Source: Pycnopodia helianthoides (Eukaryota > Echinodermata > Asteroidea > Forcipulatida > Asteriidae). Taken from it: a stretch of DNA of 64,000 nucleotides. The stretch is from contig CM063246.1 of assembly GCA_032158295.1 (NCBI GenBank), forward strand, positions 16,589,168-16,653,167, read 5' to 3'. Of this stretch, positions 9,583-20,276 are shown in pieces. Every line of letters starts with the position of its first letter. The first letter of the stretch is position 1. A model generated the notes under the pieces. The model saw nothing but the letters and a program-made list of their open reading frames with translations. It had not been told where the DNA came from and searched no databases. A program made the translations under genes and the position numbers.

Positions 9583-10964
9583 GGTCACTAGGGGCTGACC
9601 GAGGTGCATGACGTCACGACGAAAAACTTTCTCAAAGGCCACCATTTTGTTTGTAATTCAGCGGGGCACTTTCAGGAAATTTGGCATACATTTTCACCTT
9701 TTAAACAGTGACTTTGTGAGCAGAAGTATTTTTTTTATTCGAAGATGGGTAATTGTGTATCAACTAGGGCGTGTTAAATAATTTAACGTTGCAGTTTCAT
9801 CTCGATAATAATTATTTTACGATCTTTTTGTGAATCTGCGGACGTAATGCACAAAATGAAAGTAGATCCGGGTCGGCTGTCCCAAGATGCATTGGTATGC
9901 TGGGGGAAGTTGGCGTTCGATTAGCTCATGTCAGGGGCTCACCAGGATGAGCACACCGGGGTCGACTCGGGGAAGCTAATCGAACGCACCCACAGTGTGT
10001 GTGTGTGTGTGTGTGGCAAGTGAATATGCATGAGTTACGTCACGCGGTACCGCGTGACGTCTTGTGCATATTCATGACTTGCCGAGCAGAGAGGGCAGTG
10101 TATCGAGGTACAGCGCCGCATGACGTCACTCATCTCATGCATAGGCCTATACATTGTCATTAGTACTAGCCACACATACGCACAGCCAGATCAGCCGGGC
10201 GCCCTGACTTCTCACGATCAGCAGGCAGAGAATCCTAGTTAAGATGGCGGCCCCCGAGTCACGAAGAACTTGAATGTAATTTTTGTACACGTTTTTCTGG
10301 ACAAAGGAATCATTTGGTAAGCCCTGTCATGTATCATAGCATGCCCTGGAGGTAGGCTACCTCCATGATCATTCATACTATAGTAATTCTGGAAATGTAA
10401 CGAAGATTATGAGTAGGTTTTAATAGTATGGGATGTTTAGAAATGGGAGATGTTTGCAATCAAAATCGGCCGAAGTAGCGTTCTGACACTTATTGCATTT
10501 TAAGGTACGTACAGATGGTGGGCTGTAATGGTTTATGACCGATGTTAAAAAGAGAGCCATAACAACAGCCCACCAACAAGCTGGGCTAGGTTGATTGGTG
10601 CTCAAGCAGCAGAAATACACGTCAGGTTATTTGTGTTTTGTAGATTCTTTGATAATACTAATAAAGCAAAGAGCTTTGCTACCTCCATGCTTTCATCCAC
10701 TACGGGCTTGGTAGAATGGTAAGCGAAATTACTCACATTTCACAATTTGTTGAGATATTCTTTTTACTCTCACCACTGTATATTTACCGCTTCCGCTCTA
10801 TATCTATCCTCTGCCCACCACACACACCAACACGCGCGCACCGACCGGTCGGTAGTCACCGGTGATATCTGCTGGAACGGTGGAAAATAACGCCCTCTTG
10901 CGGCATTTGCACAGCCGCAGTGCGTCTCGGGGTTCGCTCGGCCCTAGACTGGTGGTACGCTGTC

Positions 10965-11330
10965 CTTATCCATGTTTTATGATGCTTCAATTTTCATGGT
11001 TTATAAAGCATGATTTTTAAACCATGATGCTAGAATGTTTGGTTTATACACCATGTTTTTAAAGTGCTTACATTTTCATGGTTTATAAACCATGTTTTGA
11101 AGGTGCTTAATTTTTCATGGTTTATAAACCACGTTTTATGACGCTTCAGTTTGCATGGTTTATAAACATGGTTTATAAACCATGTTTTATGATGACAAAA
11201 TTGTCATGGTTTACAAACCATGATTTATCAGCTTTGATTGGTAAATTCATGGTATGTAAAAAAAAAAAAAAATTGACAGCAATTTCTATGGTTTACATCT
11301 AATTGTTACAAACCATGGTAAAAACAGGTC
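10965..11330. repeat. Array of CATGGTTTATAAACCATG-type palindromes
   Basis: The palindrome CATGGTTTATAAACCATG or half-units of it recur about ten times at irregular spacing of 30-60 bases, separated by TTTATGATGCTTCA-like spacer. The arrangement looks like a decaying tandem repeat. No coding signal. Confidence 0.75.
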
Positions 11331-11372
11331 AAAAAACGCTAAACAATTAATTGACAAACGGCGCCCCATACG

Positions 11373-11731
11373 TTGCCTTGGATCGGGAGAGTTGGTCTAT
11401 AAAAAGCATTTGTAACCGTTTGTTATAAAATGCACATAGTTTTAAAAAAAGATGTTTTAAAAGTAGAAAGTAGAATATGCCTTGAAATTGCGTGGTTTTC
11501 CTTTTACTTTGCAAACTAACACGGTCGGCCATTTTGTTGAGTCAACAATTTGACTCCACAAAATGGCCGACCGTGTTATAGTTCATGATGTCAAAGGAAA
11601 ACCACGCAATTTCGAGGCATATTTGTATGGATCATTGTATTCTACTTTTAAAACATCTTTCTAACCATATGCATTTTATAACAAACGGTTACAAACGCTT
11701 TTTATAGACCAACTCGCCCGATCCAAGGCAA
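11373..11731. mobile_element. 360-bp near-complete palindrome (foldback MITE)
   Basis: The outer arms start TTGCCTTGGATCGGG and end with the reverse complement CCCGATCCAAGGCAA. They continue inward through TTGGTCTATAAAAAGC, AAAACATCTTT and ACCACGCAATTTC to an apex made of AACACGGTCGGCCATTTTGT and its complement. The AGTGTCCCTTTAA just right of it resembles the ends of the 13161 element. Confidence 0.75.
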
Positions 11732-12216
11732 AAGTGTCCCTTTAACCAGTGATAATAAAAATAGAAGCAAGAGGTATACATAAGAAAACTCCACCGAGCT
11801 ATTTTCTTTTAATGTATCAAAAAAAGATTCACGTGTCATAAAATAGCTGTCACTATATTACCGAGGTAACTTTGCCCACTTCCGAAGTGGGTGTCAAAGT
11901 TGTTTTGAGTCGTGTAAACGAACAAAATTTAATGCAAAACACTGTCGAAAGGACAATTTTACGAATCACAAGTCATAGTCTTTCCCAAAAAATAATATAG
12001 GCATAATATGTGTCAAAAGGAATTGCCCCATAAACACTGTCATTTGAAGGTTATAAACATAAACACACCAACAATTCTTCAAATCCTACATGCATGCGTT
12101 ATAACTTTTTACTGTGGCCTCTTTAGCAAAGATCGTATAGCACCGCGTCGCTGTACAATCTAGCGCCGTGTACCACCTTAGTTGACCTCATTTAAAATAC
12201 ACGAACTATGCAAAAA

Positions 12217-13160
12217 CCATAGAGCTATATAGCGCTAACTTGCTCTGAGTTTAGAAGCCACCTTGGGCGCAGACATGTTTGATGTGTTGCGTGACTACGG
12301 AACGATTTTAATTTTAAGAGAGCACACAATGGCCGCGAAAATTTTGCATTCGGCGTGCGCGCTTACGTACGCGCCATATTTAATCTAACGATCATTGCTC
12401 TTGTAAACAGGTGATTTTAGTGATGTCTTTAAAAAATATGTAGTAGGTGATTTTCTGATGTTGTTACATACGTCTTAGGAAAAATGCTGAGTCGAACTAA
12501 AGCCTTATTTGGGAGGATTCAATGCTTCAAGATGTCAAGGGGGAAAAAACGAAATCTGCTTCAAGGATACACAATATGCCGGCAAGAATGACGAACCCCC
12601 CCCAAAAAAAAACGTATGCGCGCAAACGCACATGTTAAACATGACGCACATGACGCTCGCAGTTTGTACGCTCATTAGCAGATTGTGCGTTCTCATTTGC
12701 TGCATATTTGGTTCGATGACGCATAGAAAAGAACAAACGCTTTATCATGCAAATAGCCGTACAATTGCCGTACAAAATTTCAAGCTTTTGTATTGGTTTG
12801 TACATAAACATGGATGCGCCCACACGGCTTCAAAACCTTAATACGTGTATAACGGGGTGTTAGCGCTCTAGTCAATATATATAGCTCTATGGCGCAAACG
12901 CACATGTTAAACATGACGCACATGACGCTCGCAGTTTGTACGCTCATTAGCAGATTGTGCGTTCTCATTTGCTGCATATTTGGTTCGATGACGCATAGAA
13001 AAGAATAAACGCTTTATCATGCAAATAGCCGTACAATTGCCGTACAAAATTTCAAGCTTTTGTATTGGTTTGTACATAAACATGGATGCGCCCACACGGC
13101 TTCAAAACCTTAGTGCGTGTATAACGGGGTGTTGGCGCTCTAGTCAATACAGCTCTATGG
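12217..13160. repeat. Element with CCATAGAGCTATAT ends and a 272-bp tandem duplication
   Basis: The left end is CCATAGAGCTATAT at 12217 and inverted copies ending in AGCTCTATGG fall at 12892 and 13160. The segment 12621-12892 is repeated at 12893-13160 with only scattered differences. The duplicated block has runs such as CGCAAACGCACATG and CCGTACAATTGCCGTAC. Open frames on both strands are copied with it and look like noise. Confidence 0.7.
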
Positions 13161-14067
13161 TTTAGGGACACATCGGCTTCGCAGGGCTATTTGGGCTACA
13201 AAATAGACTAAATTATTCCAAAGGTCTTCCTGGAATGGAGAAGAATGGTTCATAAAAGAAACTATCAAAATTTGCCGTTTTCAGCATTTTTCAAAAAACG
13301 AAAGTCACGTGCTCTTCATAGTTAGTTTTACTTCCAGCCGTATATAAGCAAATTACTGAACCAAATTTAATGCTTTTTTTAAAACAATTATTCATGATAT
13401 TTGACAAAAAAGACTATGTATTCAGTTTATGGATACAAGTAAATAATTATGAAAAATCGAACGTATTATTCGCATTCAGAGAGTCCGTGCAACGGAAGCG
13501 TTACGGCGTATCAGCGTGGGGAGCTAGCGGGTTAACCTGTCTCGTGGGGCCAGAGACAAACCGGGGGGGGGGTGTGAATGAACTCGGAGCCTGTGGCGGG
13601 GTAGGGAGCAAGACCATTAATTACGTTTTGTTTTACGAGGGTTTTAGTCTGTAGCCCTAGCTATATTATCCCCTATTGTCACGTTACGTGATGCCTGCGC
13701 TACACACGCGGCGGGACGACGAAGAATAGCTGCATGCACGATACAAGTTGGTGTGGATCGGACTGTGTTTATGTCGGTTTTTCAATTACACATGTGAATT
13801 TTTGCTTGATGGATATGAAGACTGGATCCTCATTGTTATAATTCATACACAAACAGACCACAGGTCTACTCACAAGAATGTCACGTTAACAGTTGCAACG
13901 GCTGGAAAAGCGTATACGCTTACCTTTGACCGCGTTTTGTTTTTTTCACATTTTTTGTTAATTAAGTGACATTTTGATGATTTTTTTCCAGCAACCATCA
14001 ACAAATTATTGTCTGTAATTCAACATCACTAAATTAGGTAAACAGTAAGCCGGTGTGTCCCTTTAAG
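13161..14067. mobile_element. 0.9-kb non-autonomous element with GGGACACA ends
   Basis: The left end TTTAGGGACACATCGGCTT pairs with the right end AAGCCGGTGTGTCCCTTTAA as inverted repeats of about 19 bp with two mismatches. No recognisable protein is encoded. It abuts the right end of the preceding repeat. The target duplication is unclear. Confidence 0.5.
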
Positions 14068-16382
14068 AGAGTGTATTCAATGCTGCGCAGTCAGTCGAGT
14101 GCAAATGCGGAAGTAGATCAGTTTTGCGCTTGCGCATGAGTGACATGTAGGGTTATCCCCCACACACAATCGGAAGGCGACGCAAAAAAAAAGTCGCCGC
14201 GTGAAAAAAAGTCGCCGTCCCCCCCCCAAAAAAAAAAATTAATAAATTATAGAACACCATAGAAATGAGAACTTTGAAATAAATTGCATCCAGGATGAGT
14301 TTTTCATGTGTTAGATGTCGCTGAGGCGATGTTCCGCAACTTGACGAGTGAGAGCAAAACTTTTTAATCCTCGCACTATTGCAACACATTCCCGCTGCCA
14401 AAACCGCGCTATAAAACTCGCCCAATTATGCGCTGCACACATTGATCGTGTCAGTATAATGTTGATCAATGGCATAAACGCTGCTTACGTCAAAGCGCCT
14501 AATTGTAAGATAAATCGCGCCGCAATCATTAACAAGCCCAAAAACCAAAATACTGCGCGGAGTGTACAACAAAAATACGGAAGCGCCCAATGTAAAAATC
14601 ACGCGCGCCTAACTGCATAATCGCTGCATGCGGCCGTAGCTAGCTAAACACATGGAAATACTTGAACGACTGTACACAAAGAATGATCATAGTCCGGCAG
14701 CCAGGGGGGTGAACCATGTTTTTGGATGAATAATGTTTTGTTTTGCTTTTTCCACATAAGAAGGTCACACTGTTTAAGAATCCGAGTGGTGACCCCTCCT
14801 CAGGGTTGGGCAATTTGTGATATCGATTATTTAATGTTTTTATTGATATTTATCAATACCTAAGGTTTAAACACAACAATACAATTTTGTAACCCCCCAA
14901 AATGGCATTAAAACATACAATTAGCTTGTCAAGAAGTATTATGAATAAAAACAAATATGAAAAACGGACGCAAGAGGGTGTAGGGTGCTGAGGGGGCGTG
15001 GCTAGTGGGATGGAGGCGGTAATTGTATCCAACCACACATAATATTAGAAAACTAAGTACATTTATTTTTGGAAGAGTTTCTTGTAATAAATCTCTGAAA
15101 GAGATTCATACATTAATGTATTTAAGGATGATGGATGGTGGGTGGGGTATGATCCATCAAGGGGCGTGGCCAAGGTATAAAATTTGTATAAATCCAACCA
15201 AGGTACGTGTACGTGCATTGACAAATTAAGGTAAGTTTACAAGTTTAAAAGAAACCCTGAAATACAAATATGTACATGTACCCTCTTCTACATTGATTTT
15301 TTTGGAGATAGAGCTGCATTTTAAGACACCCAAAGAGGGGGGGGGGGGTGGTCCTGCCCCAAGAGAGAAAAAAGCCCCATTCATTCTCGGCAAATCCTAT
15401 AAAGTTGAACCTATCCGATAATGACATAACTTTTGGTGCTATCCCATCCAGTGACGCTGTATCTGTTGACTTGTTGTAATTGAGGTGTTCGTGCAACAGC
15501 GCGAACAACTCATTTGAAAATTGTATTTGTGACAATCAAATTAATATATAACTATACAGGACTATTTCCACTTGCGTTGTTTTAAAGGGAAGCGGTGGGG
15601 AAATAGTCTAACCAAAATGTTGTGGGTCGGTATAATATAAGTGAACTTTTTTTTGGGGGGGGTCGAGATAAAGTATAATTTTCCAGATCCATTGGGTAGC
15701 AGTAGCGAGCTTTTGGAAGTCATGATTGCTTCCTCATCAGTTGCATGTTGGTCGATTTAAAGAATCAGGCAGATCTTAAAAAGATGTTGGGTTGCGACAA
15801 GTGTAGCCCTATGGGAAATAAAGACATAGCCGTGTGTATGTTTGTGTTTATAAATAACAGGCGTTTATCCGTTGCTGGACTGTTCAAAGTAAATGTAAGA
15901 CAATAACATCCTCAAGTGTTTTGTAATTCATATTAATTATTTGAGGGAGAATGATGATCGATATTTGAAAGCAATGGACACGCAGACCGTAAAAGTATTG
16001 CATCGTTTGAAACCAGAAGCAATACAAAACTCCAAAACACCTCTCGTGTGTTCTCAACAACCTAAAACCCGGCACTATATCACGGGCAATCAACAAATGA
16101 TTGCCTCTCTAATTCAGAGCGACCACAGACTTTCAGAAATACTTTTGGATCCCCCTTTTATTGCTAAACACAAACATACCCACACACCCACGTTTATGCT
16201 TTTATTTCCCATACACTTGTTGCATTCTCACATCTTTAAAAAAAAGTACAGAGATTTGCCCGATTCCTTTAATCGACCCACATTCAACTAATAAGGAAGC
16301 GTACATGACGGTCTCTGGCGTAAAACACGAGCCTCGAAGTGTGACGTCAGATGTTCGGGCTACGGGAGTGCGTACACACCAT
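14068..16382. other. Intergenic DNA, no gene supported
   Basis: The stretch has elevated CpG between about 14340 and 14640, homopolymer runs of A, C and G (14180-14240, 15335-15350, 15645-15662), and two copies of GGGGCGTGGC (14993, 15161). The minus-strand frame 15245-15535 (MSQIQFSNELFALLHEHLNY..) and the plus-strand frame 14348-14620 are open but match nothing I know, and neither has supporting splice or conservation signals. Confidence 0.45.
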
Positions 16383-16389
16383 AGTATAC

Positions 16390-16543
16390 AAATATTGACT
16401 GCTTCGAGTGGCATAGTAAAACTAGTCACTCGAAGTGATCCCCGGAGCAGCCTATCTTCCCGAGCCGAGGGAAGATAGGCGGCTCCGGGGATCACCGAGA
16501 GTGACTAGTTTTACTACGCCACGAGACAAAGCAGTCAATATTT
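16390..16543. mobile_element. Foldback hairpin A
   Basis: The arms, about 70 bp, start AAATATTGACTGC and mirror to GCAGTCAATATTT, with an apex CCCGAGCCGAGGG. TGTTTTATAACACC follows. The stem passes through AAAACTAGTCACTCG and CCCCGGAG. Near-identical to the hairpin at 18612-18771. Confidence 0.8.
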
Positions 16544-16863
16544 GTTTTATAACACCTCTTCCTTTGATTCTATCTGTATACTTTAATAAAATGAATTCAC
16601 ACAAACTTTACGTACGTGGCAATCAATCGTCAAACAAGAACTGTAAAATCTTACGTTGAAATACTGAGTTTTGACAAAATAAGAGGGTGTACCAGACTAC
16701 TGCTGTTACGTTCGTTCTCTAAACCGTATTTCAAGTGCACATATTTTGTTCATTACACCGGGTTCGAGGTTGTCAAGCAGCTCGTTTAAATCAATGTTTG
16801 AAGTCAATGTAGTCAGGGTACCAGGGTATCCATGCACTAGTACATCGGTCGTTAGGCTATTAT

Positions 16864-17052
16864 ACACATAATATAGACTGGCAATGAGGTCACTAGAGCA
16901 CGTCTATTCCCCCGAGGGACTGTGAGTTACCAGAAGAGGGACCTATTTCCCGAGGCCGAAGACCGAGGGAAATAGGTCCCTCTTCTGGTCACTCACAGGC
17001 CCGAGGGGTATAGACGAGCTCTAGTGACCGAATCATGGCAGTCCATATGTGT
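16864..17052. mobile_element. Foldback hairpin B
   Basis: The stem runs from ACACATAATATAGACTGGCA to the mirrored TGGCAGTCCATATGTGT. The interior arms GGTCACTAGAGC and CCAGAAGAGGGACCTATTTC are mirrored exactly. The apex is CCCGAGGCCGAAGACCGAGG. TTTTATAACAC follows. The stem sequence is unrelated to hairpins A, C or D. Confidence 0.78.
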
Positions 17053-17331
17053 TTTATAACACAACTCGGTCCAAAATATGAAATAAGAAAAGAAACTACC
17101 GTAATCCGATCCAGACGCCGCATTTTTTCTTTTTAAGATGAGCCTGGTAACCTCTTGAGGGCGCTATAACCAGTCAAAAATTGAAAGACTATTGCCCGCT
17201 TCGGGAACTATTTCCCGCAAACTACGCGCGTGCGATGTCTAGTTCATGGTTGTGCAAATCTCATGCACTAGCGTTGAATAGTACATCGGCGGCCGTGTGA
17301 TAGTACCGCGCAGTTCGCGCGCGGTTTCTAC

Positions 17332-17875
17332 GCGCTCTAAACTTATCAAAAGGCAGAATATTTGTAAGGGGTGTTATTATACAATTAATAAATACCTTGG
17401 AGAGTTTATGCACTCTGATTGGTCGAAGACTGGTCACGTGGGGGTGTATTAACATGTGATATAAAGACCGGCTCAGTGAAATAGCGAACAAATGGCCCCT
17501 TAACAAGCACATTGTTGTGTAAAATCATATGCACTATGTGCTTGTTGCGCGGCATACTACTGGTATCAAATCAACTCATTTCTTTGTGCGTATTAATTTT
17601 TTTTTTTTTGAGCAGGACAGATGGTGCCGCGTGCGGAAACATTCCACGCGTAGGCGTGAATGCGCAGACAATGTATCAATTTAGGGTAACTGGTACGCGC
17701 ATAAAACCTACATAATGCAAAGTCATGGCCTGGTTCTTGAAAATATGTATAAATAGTTGAACCGCCAAAGGATTGGCCCTTGAACATGAGTAGAACATTT
17801 CTAAAAATAACGGCGAAAGAAAACCACACATTCTGACGATTTTTACAGTTTTTTCGTTATAAGGCATTTATTAAT
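17332..17875. other. Intergenic DNA between foldback elements
   Basis: No gene. It contains CAAAAGGCAGAATATTTGTA followed by AGGGGTGTTATTA (17348-17380), a block repeated at about 20903-20940, and a small hairpin at about 17499-17550 (AACAAGCACA facing TGTGCTTGTT). Confidence 0.5.
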
Positions 17876-18041
17876 GGGATTAACAGTGCGATGAGCCGGT
17901 CTTCACTGCGTGGTAATGACCTTGGTTGGTGGCTGGCCGCTGTTAATGGACCTCGCCTTCGGCTCTGTCCATCAACAGCAGCCAGCCACTGGCCCGGTCA
18001 TTACCACGCAGTGAAGACCAGCTCATCGCACTGTTAATCCC
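17876..18041. mobile_element. Foldback hairpin C
   Basis: The arms begin GGGATTAACAGTGCGATGAG and are mirrored at CTCATCGCACTGTTAATCCC, passing through CTTCACTGCGTGGTAATGAC. The apex is CCTCGCCTTCGGCTCTG, the reverse complement of the GAG.CGAAG.CGAG type apex seen in B. Confidence 0.8.
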
Positions 18042-18043
18042 TA

Positions 18044-18195
18044 AATAATGAATGTTTATGAGTGCAATGGTGCGAATAATTTCATGAGTTGAAAGATGGA
18101 ATGTTCCATTCAACGAGCCGAGTTGAATGGAACATTTCACCTTTCAACGAATGAAAATATTCGCACTATTGCACGAATGAAAAACATTCATTATT
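18044..18195. mobile_element. Foldback hairpin D
   Basis: The arms run from AATAATGAATGTTTATGAGT to a mirrored CATTCATTATT, with GGAATGTTCCATTCAAC at the tip and the apex GAGCCGAG. TGTTTTATATAACACCC follows, as with hairpin A. It directly abuts hairpin C. Confidence 0.78.
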
Positions 18196-18602
18196 TGTTT
18201 TATATAACACCCAAGTAGATCTTTGTAATTTTGATTGGAGGATACAACTTTCAAAACAAACAAAGCGTACAGTATTTAATTGTGACATTACACCCATTTC
18301 TTTTGGTTCGGCTTGATTGGATTCACGTGACTAAGTGCGTTCTGTACTTCTATTTTGAGACACGCGAGCGCCGTAATGTAGTATGTGCCTTGCAGTAAAA
18401 CTGTACTGCTGCATTATCAAAGACACGCGCACGCAATAATGTGGTACGCACCGTGCAATATAACAAATCGGATGGAACGAAAAATGCACGGTGAATGGAA
18501 CGAAAAATGCACGGTGAATGACGTAGCGTGCAATGGTACGTTTATTTGCTATCACGTGACGGACAATCCTCCAATCAAATGGCAAGGATCTGCTTGGGTG
18601 TT
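18196..18602. other. Intergenic DNA with short direct repeats
   Basis: No gene. ATGGAACGAAAAATGCACGG occurs twice in tandem at about 18472-18516. The right end runs into GGGTGTTATATTATAC, the left end motif of the next hairpin. Confidence 0.5.
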
Positions 18603-19075
18603 ATATTATACAAATATTGACTGCTTCGAGTGGCATAGTAAAACTAGTCACTCGAGGTGATCCCCGGAGCAGTCTATCTTCCCGAGGCGAAGCCGAGGGT
18701 AGATAGGCGGCTCCGGGGATCACCGAGAGTGACTAGTTTTACTACGCCACGAGACAAAGCAGTCAATATTTGTTTTATAACACCTCTTACTTTGATTCTA
18801 TCTGTATACTTTAACAAAATGAATTCACACAAACTTTACGTACGTGGCAATCAATCGTCAAACAAGAACTGTAAAATCTTACGTTGAAATACCGATTTAC
18901 ACCTGGTTCGAGGTTGTCAAGCAGCTCGTTTAAATCAATGTTTGAAGTCAATGTTTGAAGTCAATGTAGTCAGGGTACTAGGGTATCCATGCACTAGTAC
19001 ATCGGTTGCTAGGCTATCGTTGAATAGTACATCGGCGGCCGTGTGATAGTACCGCGCGGTTCGCGCGCGGTTTCT
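18603..19075. repeat. Segmental duplication, copy 2, including hairpin A'
   Basis: Hairpin A' spans 18612-18771, differing from A mainly at the apex (CCCGAGGCGAAGCCGAGGG). The following 120 bases match 16544-16664. It lacks the hairpin-B stretch of copy 1, joining TAGGCTAT directly to CGTTGAATAGTACATCGGCG at about 19018. A 17-bp local repeat (TGTTTGAAGTCAA) is doubled at 18940-18965. Confidence 0.75.
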
Positions 19076-19082
19076 AGTAAAA

Positions 19083-19110
19083 CCATAGAGCTATATATAT
19101 AGCTCTATGG
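19083..19110. repeat. 28-bp perfect palindrome made of two CCATAGAGCTATAT ends
   Basis: The terminal motif of the 12217-13160 element is here fused head to head with nothing between, flanked by TAAAA on both sides. It looks like the two ends of an element that has lost its core. Confidence 0.7.
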
Positions 19111-19366
19111 TAAAACCATAGATATAGAATATAATACCCAGATCGGCCGCGCGTACATACGCGGGTTCTGGCATGTGCGCAGCCATTGATACCAAACGGT
19201 CACGTGCTGGTGGTCAAAACATTGAACGCGCACTAGACGTGCGAACGCGTTTACGTTTAAAGTGGTGTTATAGTATAGCAAAAATCATTTTGGTTTAATT
19301 TCGCGACTTTCCTCCAGCCGAATTATTCATACAATTTAATGTAATTAGGCCTTTTAAGGCTAAAGG

Positions 19367-20027
19367 ATGGTTGCAAATTGCTCTGCAGCCATATGTCTCA
19401 GCAGAGAAAAGAGAAAGGGGCACGGAGTCCTTCGTAAGCTGACATACCATAGGTAAGTAGGCCTACATGTTTATTTAAATTTTAAATCTTTGCAATTAGC
19501 TAATTACCATTGATGTGTATGAACTCCATTTCGGTTATTTATCAGGTTGACTCTTTTCTTTCCTCCATCGTATGCTGTAATGATGATATTCATTGGGACT
19601 TTGGGTCTAATAGTAATACTACTCTAGGCTATAGAGTGCTTATTGCACGGTTATGAATGGGTTTACGGTGCGATAGTATTATTGGGTAGTAGTGGTTGTG
19701 ATTTTAGTCGTTGTTTAATTAAACTCTTCTCAAGTGATACGTACATTGTTTTGTTTAATGCTTGTAGAGAAAAACTCCATTTAAAATTTAAATAATTGTT
19801 ATTTCACTCCGGATTCCCCCATGAAGACTCAAAACTGATGCGCGAGTGGGTTCATCGGATAAAAAGGATGCTCCCGAACGGTAGAAAATGGAGTCCCACT
19901 ACACAAGACCGGCTTTGCAGCGACCATTTTGCTAAAGATTGCCTGGAAGTGCGGTGGGGGCAAACCCTACTTTCGGGATAATGCAGTGCCATCAATCTTC
20001 GATGACTATCCCAGTCATTTAAGACCT
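19367..20027 (+). pseudogene. Broken THAP-domain gene inside the P-like element
   Basis: THAP domains are C2CH zinc-binding DNA-binding modules shared by P-element transposase and THAP proteins. A first exon (19367-19433) reads MVANCSAAICLSREKRKGHG then VL, giving the Cys-x4-Cys pair, with a GTAAGC donor. The second block from about 19799 gives FHSGFP, a helix with REW, KWSP and RLCSDHF (the Cys-x2-His pair). After a run of five G's near 19955-19959 the frame shifts by one, and the domain finishes as KPYFRDNAVPSIFDDYPSHL before a GTATGT donor at 20028. There is no AG acceptor in front of FHSGFP and a stop (TAA, 19793) just upstream. The missing acceptor plus the frameshift argue for a dead copy. 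Confidence 0.72.
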
Positions 20028-20057
20028 GTATGTTATATTTATTGTTTCCTTTGTTAA

Positions 20058-20276
20058 AGGAACATTACAGAATTGGGTTTTGCTAACAAAACAGTTGCTG
20101 GCAGTGTAAACACTTTATGTAATCCACGATGTACATAAACTGACAAACTGCAGAGGTTTGAGATCGACCGGCCATCTGGGTCACGAGAAAATAGTGAAAG
20201 ACCGATTACACATTTGCATGAAATCATATAGATTCAACAAATGAATAAAACGTTCACTGAGCGATATAAAACTCCA
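20058..20276. mobile_element. TTAA MITE, right-truncated copy
   Basis: It begins AGGAACATTACAGAATTGG after TTAA (20054-20057). It matches 25836-26060 over about 220 bp (CAGTTGCTGGCAGTGTAA, GGCCATCTGGGTCACGAGAA, TTGCATGAAATCATA) and then stops. It is nested in the P-like element, so it inserted later. Confidence 0.75.

Larger units (their letters stand above)
8516..10588. mobile_element. 2.1-kb element with long inverted repeats (foldback type)
   Basis: The left arm (about 8516-8962) and right arm (about 9960-10588) are inverted copies. Shared landmarks are AGCCCACC..TTGTTGG, CATTTCCAGAATTACTATG, GGCGCCCTGACTTCTCACGA and GCGTTCGATTAGCTTCCCC. The right arm carries about 170 extra bases including a (GT)n run and a palindrome at 10017-10083 centred on GCGGTACCGC. 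The centre holds two nested MITEs (9037-9233, 9256-9582). No transposase was seen. Confidence 0.65.
16383..17331. repeat. Segmental duplication, copy 1
   Basis: 16383-16860 and about 17272-17331 match 18603-19075 closely: hairpin A, then ACAAACTTTACGTACGTGGC, GTTCGAGGTTGTCAAGCAGC, ATGCACTAGTACATCGG and the GTACATCGGCGGCCGTGTGA block. Copy 1 contains two stretches missing from copy 2: about 90 bp at 16665-16755 and about 410 bp at 16861-17271 carrying hairpin B. Confidence 0.75.

Noticed and set aside
12509..13095. Paired frames repeated twice (for example 62 codons at 12635-12823 and 12907-13095)
   Set aside because: They are duplicated only because the 272-bp repeat is duplicated, and they match no known protein.
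15245..15535. 96-codon minus-strand frame with plausible composition
   Set aside because: No family recognised, no splice sites or conserved motifs, and it spans a poly-G tract that encodes its PPP run.
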